Shown here: positions 14,493 to 22,344 of the stretch, piece after piece | Layout: each line of letters opens with the position of its first letter | Position numbering within the stretch: the stretch's first letter is position 1 | DNA from: Candidatus Colivicinus equi | GTDB taxonomy: Bacteria; Bacillota_I; Bacilli_A; Erysipelotrichales; Erysipelotrichaceae | Direction: 5' to 3' | Assembly: GCA_018064825.1 (NCBI GenBank) | Contig: JAGHUL010000007.1 | Coordinates: forward strand, 1 to 52,832 | Length of the DNA: 52,832 bases | Translations under genes and position numbers: made by a program | Notes under the pieces: model-generated | The model's input: the letters and a program-made list of their open reading frames with translations, nothing else | Database searches by the model: none | What the model was told of the DNA's origin: nothing

Positions 14493-15865
14493 GTTAGGTA
14501 AGAAATAAATATTCCCGAAGAAATCAAGATAATAGGTGAAACAATATTCATCGTAAATTCAAAGCTATCGCTAGAACGCATGCCCATAATGCAAGATGCT
14601 ACGGTTATTAAAAAGCACCACGCTGCTACAAACATTCCTAAAGTTTTGTTTTTCATAAAGACAAAACCATCACTAGAGTATTTAGAAGTATTCTTCAAAA
14701 AGAAGTAAGCTATAAATACCCATAAGTATCTAAGAGGCATACAAATCGAATTTAATTTAATTAACCAATTTACTAATTGATTAATATTATCAATACCAAA
14801 CATAGGTAAAACTATAAAGATAGAAACTACAATACATATTAGTGATAAACCACCTATATATGCACCATCCTTATTTTGCTTACATAAAAATTTAGGTAAG
14901 TATTCTTTATCACTACCTTCTAATAACATCTTTAATGGGGCATCAATAGATATAATGATTGCGGCAGCATTTGCGAGCATTACTGATAAAGCATATATTC
15001 TTACTAATACATCACCAATATGATAATATTCTCCAAGTTTCACAAAAGCATAATAAGCGCCATTCATAAGTAAGTCTTGAGGAATATTATTTGAATCAAA
15101 TAATAAGCCAAGAGCTCTTGATCCAAATATTGCTGTTATACCAACCATCAAAGCTAAAAGAATCATCGCTTTTGGAAAACCCTTATTTGGATTTTTCATC
15201 TTATTGATATAAGGTGATATCTTTTCTGAACCACCTACCGCAAAGATGAGTACGGATAAGTTCATCAACAAATCTAAAGAATAACCATCCGAATAGTTTA
15301 AGCAAGATGCTTCATAATAAGTAGCATTAGGCGCTACCACTGGTGAAAAGCTAGCCATTATGACAAATAGTATTGATAAAACAAAAGCAGACATTCCCGC
15401 AATACTAGATAGTTTACCTAAGATAGATACACCCTTAGTTGATAAATAAATCGCAAGAAGGAAAATAAGTAAACTAATTATTTGAAGTAAAACAATATTA
15501 ATATCATTGACAATAGATTTGCCAAATAATGTCCAACTTGTTGACACAATAAGATTAGATATTCTTTGTGGAATATAAGTAAGATGTACAACAAAATACA
15601 TCCAACCTGCATAAAAAGCCATTCTTGGATTTAATAATTTTTTTACCCAAGCTGATACACCTGCATCTTCTTTTGAAAAAGTTGAGCCAAGTTCACCAAC
15701 CATTAAAGCATAAGGCACAAAATAAAAAACTAAGACCAATATCCATAATGGGACTACTCTAACACCACCAAATTTCCCAAAACCATTGATGATATTGCCA
15801 AAACTCCATACTGTCGTAAAGGCCATCAAAGCAACTGAATAATAGTTTAGTTTCTTTTCATTCAT
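14480..15865 (-). CDS. APC family amino acid permease
   Basis: The 461-residue protein has about twelve hydrophobic segments and the APC-superfamily N-terminal pattern (ALMAFTTVWSFGNIINGFGKFGG, then GELGSTFSKEDAGVSAWVKK). It most resembles glutamate/GABA-antiporter-like transporters, but the substrate cannot be fixed by sequence. The start codon overlaps the stop of the dehydrogenase gene by one base, making it the last gene of a tightly coupled five-gene operon. It converges on the CDF operon. Confidence 0.85.
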   Translation of the reverse strand: MNEKKLNYYSVALMAFTTVWSFGNIINGFGKFGGVRVVPLWILVLVFYFVPYALMVGELGSTFSKEDAGVSAWVKKLLNPRMAFYAGWMYFVVHLTYIPQRISNLIVSTSWTLFGKSIVNDINIVLLQIISLLIFLLAIYLSTKGVSILGKLSSIAGMSAFVLSILFVIMASFSPVVAPNATYYEASCLNYSDGYSLDLLMNLSVLIFAVGGSEKISPYINKMKNPNKGFPKAMILLALMVGITAIFGSRALGLLFDSNNIPQDLLMNGAYYAFVKLGEYYHIGDVLVRIYALSVMLANAAAIIISIDAPLKMLLEGSDKEYLPKFLCKQNKDGAYIGGLSLICIVVSIFIVLPMFGIDNINQLVNWLIKLNSICMPLRYLWVFIAYFFLKNTSKYSSDGFVFMKNKTLGMFVAAWCFLITVASCIMGMRSSDSFEFTMNIVSPIILISSGIFISYLTKKE

Positions 15866-16875
15866 TAATAGTTATTCCAATCAAAAATTACGCAATTAAC
15901 TTTATCCTTGTTGTACATCAAATCATAATATGCTTGTTGACAATCTTTAGGATCAATAACTTCACTAATTAATTTAGATATATCAATATCTTTATTCTTA
16001 ATTAGATCACACACTGTAGCAAAATTATTAAGCAAACTATTATTAGAACCAGGTGCACAATCTACTGGTGTCGTCTTATTAAAACCACCAATAACTTTTA
16101 GATTCTTCATATGAATATTTGAGAAGATAGGCATAACATCTGTTTCGTGTGAAACTCGTGGTGAACCTAATAACAATACTTGCCCATAAGCTTTAGTATT
16201 ATCTATAGCACTAATTATTGATTCAGATATTCCTGTTACATCAACAGCGATATCTAATCCCTTATTGTCTAATAACTTAGCTAATTCTTCTTTTTGATTT
16301 GTGGAAGAAATAGTGTATTCAACACCCATTTGTTTAGCTAGTTCACAACGTTTTTCTACTAAGTCTAAACCAATTACTTTACATCCAAGTTTTTTATACA
16401 TTAATGCTGTAAGAATACCAATATTACCTAAACCAAATACAGCTACAGTATTACCTAATTTAACATCAGTAAGATTTACACCTTGGATAGCTACTAACAA
16501 TAAGTTGATAGCTGTCGCATCCATTTCGTTTACTCCTTCAGGTAACTTGATGATTAATGGTCCCTGAGGGTTATTACCTGAACTGTATCTAACTAAGGAA
16601 GCATGTGGTGCGTTGACAAATACTTTGTCACCAACTTCTGCATTAATATCTTTGCCTTTTTCTAGTATCGTGCCAACCATACAATAACCAGGTCTAACAG
16701 GATATTTAAAACCCTTCTTTAAAGCAAAAGCACGTGATAATTCGGTTCCTGCAGAAATCATTGAATAATTAGCTTTTATGATTGCTTCATTATCTTTTAA
16801 ATCACTTGTATCAATCTCTTCTTCATAGATTGACGATTCATTGATACCCGTAAGATTCACATAATAACTTTTCAT
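15865..16875 (-). CDS. Medium-chain dehydrogenase/reductase (alcohol dehydrogenase-like)
   Basis: The 336-residue protein has an N-terminal GroES-like domain (ISAGTELSRAFALKKG, RPGYCMVGTILEKG) and a Rossmann domain with VAVFGLGNIGILTALMYKKLG as nucleotide-binding motif. The catalytic zinc cysteine and the four-cysteine structural zinc lobe of classical alcohol dehydrogenases are not seen, so this is a zinc-independent or atypical MDR enzyme. It overlaps the HAD gene by four bases (ATGA) and the permease gene by one. The substrate may be a sugar or polyol derived from nucleoside breakdown by the upstream phosphorylase; this is inference. Confidence 0.82.
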   Translation of the reverse strand: MKSYYVNLTGINESSIYEEEIDTSDLKDNEAIIKANYSMISAGTELSRAFALKKGFKYPVRPGYCMVGTILEKGKDINAEVGDKVFVNAPHASLVRYSSGNNPQGPLIIKLPEGVNEMDATAINLLLVAIQGVNLTDVKLGNTVAVFGLGNIGILTALMYKKLGCKVIGLDLVEKRCELAKQMGVEYTISSTNQKEELAKLLDNKGLDIAVDVTGISESIISAIDNTKAYGQVLLLGSPRVSHETDVMPIFSNIHMKNLKVIGGFNKTTPVDCAPGSNNSLLNNFATVCDLIKNKDIDISKLISEVIDPKDCQQAYYDLMYNKDKVNCVIFDWNNY

Positions 16876-17858
16876 TTGACGAAAACCTCCTTAAAATCAT
16901 CTTTTATTGAGAAAGTATAGAAACCATAATCATGCCACTTATCACAAATATCTTTAGCTGTTAATGGATTACCATGTTCTCTAACATCGTCATCGTTCAC
17001 AAGCATGAAAGCAGCTGTTTCATATTTATCATTACCTAATGTATACATATTCATACTAATATCGCCATCACTATTACCAAATGACAATACTGGTCGTTTA
17101 CCTATCTCTTTAGCAAGTTGTGATACTTTATCAGCATTTATGTTAGAAGTAATTACTTCACTAGTTCTAATAACTTTGTCTTCTAGTGTATAAGTGTATT
17201 CATAACTTTCCTCGTTTTCTGCTTTTACTTTAATATCTGCACCGATAATATGGTTATCTTCAACATTGCAATGATCCGTGACCATCGCTCTAATTGCATA
17301 TCTATCAGTACCACTACAAATGTAGACAGTAAAATTATTCTTATTTAAATAATCAATTATTTCTAACATTGGTGTATACCAAAGATCGCAATATTTTAAA
17401 TTCGTATAATCTTCTGCATCTACATTATTAATATAATCTTTAATATACTTATCAAACTCCTCAATACTCATACCTACAAATGCATCCGAAAATGTTTTTG
17501 TGAATTCATCTTCATCACCTTCTGACTTTGTAGTCATAATTTGTCTAGCAACCTGCATTTGTGCGTCAGTTGGCGAGTATGTTGGATCTTTTAAGATACG
17601 GTAAATATATACACAAGTCTCAAAATAATATGGAGCTGTTTGTGAATATAAAGTACCATCCATATCAAATACTGCTATACGATCTTCTTGAGGAATATAA
17701 TGTTCAGACTTATCATCAGTAACATCTTTTACATAATCAACTAGAAATGATAATGAATCATTATCATTCCAACTTGAAAAATCAGAATTGTTTGAACATC
17801 CTGAGCTTGTTAACAACAATAATAAACTAAGTGATAAAGATAATAGTTTCTTAAGCAT
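16872..17858 (-). CDS. HAD superfamily phosphatase lipoprotein
   Basis: A lipoprotein signal (LLSLSLSLLLLLTSSGC) precedes a haloacid dehalogenase fold with motif I FDMDGTLYS, a conserved SGTDR (motif II region) and SFGNSDGDISM (motif IV region), so it is a phosphatase anchored on the outer face of the membrane. It overlaps RidA upstream (by one base) and the MDR gene downstream. An external phosphatase beside a nucleoside phosphorylase suggests it removes phosphate from nucleotides or other phosphate esters before uptake; this is inference. Length is 328 residues. Confidence 0.87.
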   Translation of the reverse strand: MLKKLLSLSLSLLLLLTSSGCSNNSDFSSWNDNDSLSFLVDYVKDVTDDKSEHYIPQEDRIAVFDMDGTLYSQTAPYYFETCVYIYRILKDPTYSPTDAQMQVARQIMTTKSEGDEDEFTKTFSDAFVGMSIEEFDKYIKDYINNVDAEDYTNLKYCDLWYTPMLEIIDYLNKNNFTVYICSGTDRYAIRAMVTDHCNVEDNHIIGADIKVKAENEESYEYTYTLEDKVIRTSEVITSNINADKVSQLAKEIGKRPVLSFGNSDGDISMNMYTLGNDKYETAAFMLVNDDDVREHGNPLTAKDICDKWHDYGFYTFSIKDDFKEVFVK

Positions 17859-18244
17859 TAATGTTTAATACCAATCGCATCTATTTTAATTAAAGCATCC
17901 TTAGGAAGCCTTGCGACCTCAACTACTGTTCTAGTTGGCTCATGACCTTCAGTGAAGTATTCGCCATATAGAGTGTTAAAAGTTGAGAAATCATTCATAT
18001 CTTTTAAAAATACAGTAATCTTCAACAAATCATCCATAGTACTACCAGCTTCATTTAAGATAGCTTTAATATTATCTAAAGATCTTTTTGCTTGAACAAC
18101 AATATCACCTTTTACAATTTCGTTTGTTTGAGGATCTAGAGGAATCTGACCTGAAACAAATATCATGCCATTATATATACAACCCTGGCAATATGGTCCT
18201 AATGCCTTAGGAGCATTTTCTGTTTTAATTATTTCTTTATTCAT
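17858..18244 (-). CDS. ridA: RidA/YjgF family enamine-imine deaminase
   Basis: The 128-residue protein has the full RidA pattern: [26 protein letters not shown] at the start and [23 protein letters not shown] at the end, with the conserved catalytic Arg of the PTRTVVEVA segment. RidA hydrolyses reactive enamines and imines such as 2-aminoacrylate. It overlaps the phosphorylase gene by 8 bases, and its stop overlaps the HAD gene start (TAATG). Confidence 0.93.
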   Translation of the reverse strand: MNKEIIKTENAPKALGPYCQGCIYNGMIFVSGQIPLDPQTNEIVKGDIVVQAKRSLDNIKAILNEAGSTMDDLLKITVFLKDMNDFSTFNTLYGEYFTEGHEPTRTVVEVARLPKDALIKIDAIGIKH

Positions 18245-19025
18245 GTTTATTTCTTTTATCCTCCTCGATTAGTTCCTTAAATGCTTCTATCGCTACTCTA
18301 ATTGCAGTGTCGGTATCATGAACTTGTGGATTATCTAATCCAGCTTTAGCTCTTTCTTGGTTAGCTACAACTAAGAAACATGAACCACATCTTACTCTCA
18401 AATATTGAGCCACAATAAATAGTGCTGCTGATTCCATTTCGCTTGCCTTACAATCTAACTTGATCCAAGCGTCCCATTTTCTTAATAGCTCATCATGGTT
18501 TGGCAAAGTCTCAGGACGATGTTGTCCATAGAAAGAATCTTTGCATTGAACAACACCTACATGGTGAGGAATGCCCATTCTTTCACAAGCTCTCTCTAGA
18601 GCAGCAGCAACCTTAACATTTGGTACAGCTGGAAATTCAATAGGAGCATATTCTTTTGATGTACCTTCAGCTCTAATTGCACCACTTGCGACAACAATGT
18701 CACCTGATTTAACATCTAGTTGCATACCACCACAAGTGCCTACTCTAATAAATGTTTTAGCACCACATGCGACTAATTCTTCTAAAGCTATAGAAGCACT
18801 TGGGCCACCAACGCCTGTTGATGTGCATGATACTTTCACACCATTTAAATAACCTGTATATGTAACAAATTCTCTTGATTCGCCAACTTTCTTGGCATCA
18901 TCAAAATATGCAGCAATCTTTTGTACCCTGCCAGGATCTCCAGGAATAATTACATATTCTCCTATATCCTCAGGACCTACACCAATATGATATTGTTTGC
19001 CACTTCCTTGTGAATAGTCAATCAT
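18237..19025 (-). CDS. udp: Uridine phosphorylase-type nucleoside phosphorylase
   Basis: The 262-residue protein matches the NP-I family, uridine phosphorylase branch: [15 protein letters not shown] near the N-terminus, [27 protein letters not shown], and the later [17 protein letters not shown] segment that binds ribose and phosphate. It cleaves uridine (or another nucleoside) with phosphate into base and ribose 1-phosphate. As the first gene of the overlapping udp-ridA-HAD-MDR-permease operon it suggests nucleoside salvage. It is divergent from the GG-peptide gene at 19173. Confidence 0.88.
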   Translation of the reverse strand: MIDYSQGSGKQYHIGVGPEDIGEYVIIPGDPGRVQKIAAYFDDAKKVGESREFVTYTGYLNGVKVSCTSTGVGGPSASIALEELVACGAKTFIRVGTCGGMQLDVKSGDIVVASGAIRAEGTSKEYAPIEFPAVPNVKVAAALERACERMGIPHHVGVVQCKDSFYGQHRPETLPNHDELLRKWDAWIKLDCKASEMESAALFIVAQYLRVRCGSCFLVVANQERAKAGLDNPQVHDTDTAIRVAIEAFKELIEEDKRNKHE

Positions 19026-19084
19026 AAGAAATCCTCCAGTATCTACCTATATTATAGAAAAATATAAAAAATTATACATATTTA

Positions 19085-19106
19085 CAGCTATTTTGCAGCT
19101 ATTTTG
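19085..19106 (+). repeat. Two tandem 11-bp repeats upstream of a GG-leader promoter
   Basis: CAGCTATTTTG occurs twice head to tail, directly before the TAGCC of the shared promoter element. Tandem repeats one helical turn apart on one face of DNA are typical of activator binding sites. They are not present in front of copy 1 at 1168-1204. Confidence 0.55.
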
Positions 19107-19143
19107 TAGCCTTTTGATAAAACCCACGTATATATTTATGTAA
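19107..19143 (+). promoter_or_regulatory. Conserved promoter element of GG-leader genes, copy 2
   Basis: TAGCCTTT-N2-ATAAAA-N2-C-N-CGTATA, followed by TATATT and TATGTAAA, aligns ungapped to the element at 1168-1204. A conventional TTGATA minus-35 with 17-base spacing to TATGTA (19114-19142) is an alternative reading. Confidence 0.6.
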
Positions 19144-19172
19144 AACTATATTTATTTGAAAGGACACGTATT

Positions 19173-19427
19173 ATGGCAATCAAATTACTAACTGATGAAG
19201 AATTAAACAAGATTACAGGAGGAACAGGCAATTCCAGCGTAGATAATAAGGCTCTTGGAAAGTGCTTACTAAATAATGGCGCTTCACAAATTCCTATTTT
19301 AGCTCCAGCAGTAATAGCTATTATTTCTAAAGATTGGTCAAAATTTTCAAGTGAAATGAAACGCATTGAGATTAAAGCACTTCCTATCGTACAAAATTGT
19401 TACACAGAAGTTAAAAATAATGACTAA
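19173..19427 (+). CDS. Double-glycine leader bacteriocin-like peptide, 84 aa
   Basis: The N-terminus LLTDEELNKITGG is a textbook double-glycine leader. Removal after Gly17 leaves a 67-residue core with a hydrophobic stretch (ASQIPILAPAVIAIIS) and exactly two cysteines (about residues 31 and 76), able to form one disulfide. This fits class II bacteriocins. AAAGGA lies upstream of the ATG. The following thioredoxin-like gene overlaps it by 8 bases. No C39 exporter or recognisable immunity gene lies next to it; immunity and export would have to be encoded elsewhere. Confidence 0.8.
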   Translation: MAIKLLTDEELNKITGGTGNSSVDNKALGKCLLNNGASQIPILAPAVIAIISKDWSKFSSEMKRIEIKALPIVQNCYTEVKNND

Positions 19428-19743
19428 TATTTATAAAATTAATGATACGGACTTAGAAGAATTTTTAGCATATCGTAGCACAATAAAAGTTATTCTATAT
19501 TACAAGCAAGAATGTGAATTTTGTAAAGCACAGATTGTGGATTTAAATAATCTTGCGAATACGTATCACGAAGGTATTGAATATGCCCTATGTGATATCG
19601 CAAGAAAAACAAAATTTTGTCTGAAAAATAATATAACTAGTATACCTACAATTCAAATATATGAAAATAACAAACTAGTTAAACAATTTGAAGCATATCA
19701 ACCATATAGCGAATTAGAAAGAGCGATTAGTTTAAGTTACTAA
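19420..19743 (+). CDS. Thioredoxin-fold protein, PedC-like bacteriocin accessory
   Basis: The 107-residue protein has a thioredoxin fold: VILYYKQECEFCKAQIVDL carries the active CEFC at residues 32-35, and ITSIPTIQIY carries the cis-Pro (residue 76). Small thioredoxin-like proteins of the PedC/BrcD type act as bacteriocin accessory proteins that form the peptide's disulfide. The gene overlaps the two-cysteine GG-leader peptide gene by 8 bases, which fits that role. The ATG at 19420 was chosen because the longer frame upstream lies within the peptide gene. No signal peptide is visible. Confidence 0.82.
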   Translation: MTNIYKINDTDLEEFLAYRSTIKVILYYKQECEFCKAQIVDLNNLANTYHEGIEYALCDIARKTKFCLKNNITSIPTIQIYENNKLVKQFEAYQPYSELERAISLSY

Positions 19744-19752
19744 TCGCTCTTT
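19718..19752. terminator. Long hairpin at the end of the thioredoxin gene
   Basis: AAAGAGCGATTAGT and ACTAATCGCTCTTT form a perfect 14-bp stem with a 7-base loop. It spans the last codons of the thioredoxin-like gene and lies just past the stop of the convergent toxin gene, so it may act in both directions even though the T tracts are short. Confidence 0.75.
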
Positions 19753-19757
19753 AATTG

Positions 19758-20063
19758 CTATCTAACAAGCCAAGAATAGTCACTTCTTGTATCAATTACG
19801 TAATCTACAAATATCGAGTCTTCCTTAATATGGTAAATAATAAGATATCTTTTTGATACAACATACTTTCTATATTTTCCATATGGAATAAATTCACATT
19901 CAAATAATTGATACATCTTTGGATCTTCTGCAATCTTTTTTATTGCTGATTTAAATTCCTTATTTAATTTTCTTGCAGATTCTTTAGAAACGTTTGCGAG
20001 AAAAAGCAAATGGTTTTTGATTAACTGGTTTGCTTTGTTGGAAATAACAATCTTATATTTCAT
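19758..20063 (-). CDS. RelE/ParE superfamily toxin
   Basis: The 101-residue basic protein shows the RelE/ParE plasmid-stabilisation pattern: KIVISNKANQLIKNHLLFL (first strand and helix), FKSAIKKIAEDPKMY, then KYRKYVVSKRYLIIYHIKEDSIFVDYVIDTR with the conserved Arg/Tyr strand. Such proteins cleave ribosome-bound mRNA or poison gyrase. It starts three bases after the antitoxin gene, the normal antitoxin-toxin order. Confidence 0.88.
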   Translation of the reverse strand: MKYKIVISNKANQLIKNHLLFLANVSKESARKLNKEFKSAIKKIAEDPKMYQLFECEFIPYGKYRKYVVSKRYLIIYHIKEDSIFVDYVIDTRSDYSWLVR

Positions 20064-20066
20064 AGA

Positions 20067-20333
20067 TTATATTTCCTCAATAATATTATCCCATTCAGAA
20101 AAAGCTTCTTCCACTGAAATATCTTTAACACCATGAATTCTTTCTTCTTCAATTGAAAGCAATTCCTCTTTAAGTTTTAACATTTTTTCTCTTCGATGAA
20201 ATGCTTCTATGTCCATAATAACTAGGTCACCTTCACCATTTTTAGTTAAATATATTGGTTCTTTTGTTTTCTTTGCTTCGTTAGATATCAAATTGTAATC
20301 TTGTCTTATTTTTGCGGATGGATAAATTGTCAT
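20067..20333 (-). CDS. Phd/YefM-type antitoxin
   Basis: The 88-residue protein has the Phd/YefM N-terminal DNA-binding pattern (IYPSAKIRQDYNLISNEAKKTKEPIYLTKNGEGDLVIMDIEAF) and an acidic C-terminal tail (SIEEERIHGVKDISVEEAFSEWDNIIEEI) that would wrap the toxin. With the downstream RelE/ParE toxin it forms a type II toxin-antitoxin operon, usually self-repressed. A GGAGGTAC ribosome binding site lies upstream of the ATG. Confidence 0.88.
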   Translation of the reverse strand: MTIYPSAKIRQDYNLISNEAKKTKEPIYLTKNGEGDLVIMDIEAFHRREKMLKLKEELLSIEEERIHGVKDISVEEAFSEWDNIIEEI

Positions 20334-20409
20334 TATTTAGTACCTCCATAGTCATATTTTATTATAATTATATCAATATTTTACTATATCAATTATGAGA
20401 AAACAATTG

Positions 20410-20433
20410 AAAGGCTAGTTTTCACTAGCCTTT
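20410..20433 (-). terminator. Terminator of the flavodiiron gene
   Basis: AAAGGCTAG and CTAGCCTTT form a 9-bp stem with a 6-base loop, about 7 bases beyond the stop codon at 20440. The T tract is short. Confidence 0.65.
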
Positions 20434-20439
20434 ATACTG

Positions 20440-22230
20440 TTATTGAATTTTTTCAAAATCACTTGCGCCATGTTTACATAATGGACAAATGAAGTCTTCT
20501 GGAAGTTCATCACCCTCATATATATAACCACATACTTTGCATACATATCCCTTCTTACCTTCAGTCTCAGGTTTAGGTTTTACATTTGCTTGATAGTAGT
20601 TATATGTCATCGTTTCAATATCTGATACAACTCTAGCTTCACTCACTGAACAGATAAACATACCATGTGTATCTAAATCTAAATATTGTTCAACCTTTAA
20701 TGACATAAAAGCATTGATATATTTAGGCAAGAAAGCTAAGCCATTATCAGAATGAAGTGGTTTAAAGCCATCGAACTTATCTGCATTTCTTCCTGATTGG
20801 AAACCAAATCTTTGGAAGATTGAGAATGGTGCTTCTATTGATAGACAGTTAACATTCATAATACCAGTTTGTTTAATTACATGATGAGAGTAATTTTGTT
20901 TATTGATACATACCGCAACTCTATTTGGTGAATCAGTTACTTGGGTTACAGAATTAACAATCAAACCATTATCCTTTTTACCATCATTAGATGTTACTAC
21001 ATATAATCCATAACCAATCTTGAATAATGCTTTATAGTCATTCTTATTTGCAGTAATAGGATTTTGTGCAATATATTCTTTAGACAACTCTAGTGAAAGA
21101 TTATTTAATTGTTCTTTGCTTTCTTCATTTAATGCCGACATGATTCTAACATTGTTATTAATAAAGCGTAAGTTCTTACATCCTTCTAACATTGTTTTCA
21201 TAGTCTTGGTTGCGGAAGGTGCCCATGAACCATTTTCAATGAAAGCAACAGTTTTATTTTGGAATGCTCTTTCTGTCAACTTGTTGATAAATGTTTTCAT
21301 GAATGGATAAATATCCGCATTATATGTTGTTGTAGCTAAAACTAGTTTGTCATATTTGAAGCTATCAGCTACAGCTTTAGCCATATCAACTCTAGCTAAA
21401 TCATATACCACAACATTTGGACAACCATTTGCTTTTAGTTTATCAGCTAATATATCTACTGCTTGTTTAGTATGACCATATACTGAAGTATAAGCAATTA
21501 CGATGCCATTATCTTCAGCACGATATGATGACCAAATATCATATAGGTTTAAGTAGTATCCAAGATTCTCTTTTAATACTGGACCATGTAATGGCGCAAT
21601 GATACTAATATCTAAACCTGAAGCTTTCTTTAATAAAGCTTGAACTTGAGCGCCATATTTTCCAACAATGCCAATATAATATCTTCTTGCTTCATCAACC
21701 CAATCTTCTTCAATATCTAGTGCTCCAAATTTTCCAAAGCCATCAGCAGAGAACAGCACCTTATCATAGCTATCATAAGTAACCATTACTTCTGGCCAAT
21801 GCACCATAGGTGCTGCAACAAACATTAATTCATGTTTGCCTAGCTTTAAACTATCACCTTCGCTGATCACTATTCTTCGGTCTTCATAATCAGTACCGAA
21901 ATAGTTCTTCATCATAACAAATGCTTTATCACTTGAAACAATAGTAGCTTCTTTATAGTTATCCATAAATTTAGCTATGTTTGCGGAATGATCTGGTTCC
22001 ATATGTTGAACAACTAAATAATCAGGTTTCCTATCACCTAATACAGATGCGATATTATCTAGCCATTCATGAGTAAAGCTTTTGTCAACTGTATCCATGA
22101 TTGCAATTTTGTCATCAACAATTGCATATGAATTATATGCCATACCATTAGGAACAACGTATTGTCCTTCAAACAAATCAACTTGGTGATCATTTACACC
22201 AATGTATTTAATATCCTTTGTAATTTCCAT
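20440..22230 (-). CDS. Flavodiiron protein with flavin reductase and rubredoxin domains
   Basis: Four modules are visible in 596 residues. A metallo-beta-lactamase-like diiron domain (1-250) has HMEPDHSANI and the later LHGPV ligand segment. A flavodoxin domain (about 251-395) has IAYTSVYGHTKQAVD. A flavin-reductase-like domain (about 400-545) contains YGLYVVTSNDG. A C-terminal rubredoxin has YVCKVCGYIYEGD and DFICPLCKHGASDFE, the two CxxC pairs. Such proteins reduce oxygen to water or NO to N2O, protecting anaerobes; the fused reductase and rubredoxin would supply electrons internally. It is a single-gene unit ended by a terminator. Confidence 0.92.
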   Translation of the reverse strand: MEITKDIKYIGVNDHQVDLFEGQYVVPNGMAYNSYAIVDDKIAIMDTVDKSFTHEWLDNIASVLGDRKPDYLVVQHMEPDHSANIAKFMDNYKEATIVSSDKAFVMMKNYFGTDYEDRRIVISEGDSLKLGKHELMFVAAPMVHWPEVMVTYDSYDKVLFSADGFGKFGALDIEEDWVDEARRYYIGIVGKYGAQVQALLKKASGLDISIIAPLHGPVLKENLGYYLNLYDIWSSYRAEDNGIVIAYTSVYGHTKQAVDILADKLKANGCPNVVVYDLARVDMAKAVADSFKYDKLVLATTTYNADIYPFMKTFINKLTERAFQNKTVAFIENGSWAPSATKTMKTMLEGCKNLRFINNNVRIMSALNEESKEQLNNLSLELSKEYIAQNPITANKNDYKALFKIGYGLYVVTSNDGKKDNGLIVNSVTQVTDSPNRVAVCINKQNYSHHVIKQTGIMNVNCLSIEAPFSIFQRFGFQSGRNADKFDGFKPLHSDNGLAFLPKYINAFMSLKVEQYLDLDTHGMFICSVSEARVVSDIETMTYNYYQANVKPKPETEGKKGYVCKVCGYIYEGDELPEDFICPLCKHGASDFEKIQ

Positions 22231-22308
22231 TTATTTTTTCCTTTCTTTCCCCCTCCTTTATTGTCACAAAATAATTAATATTTTTCTATATATATGCTCA
22301 AACAAAAA

Positions 22309-22332
22309 AGAGTTCTAGATTACTAGAACTCT
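22309..22332 (-). terminator. Terminator of the FucO-like dehydrogenase gene
   Basis: AGAGTTCTAG and CTAGAACTCT form a perfect 10-bp stem with a 4-base loop, followed on the minus strand by TTTTTTG. Confidence 0.88.
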
Positions 22333-22344
22333 AATTCTTATATA

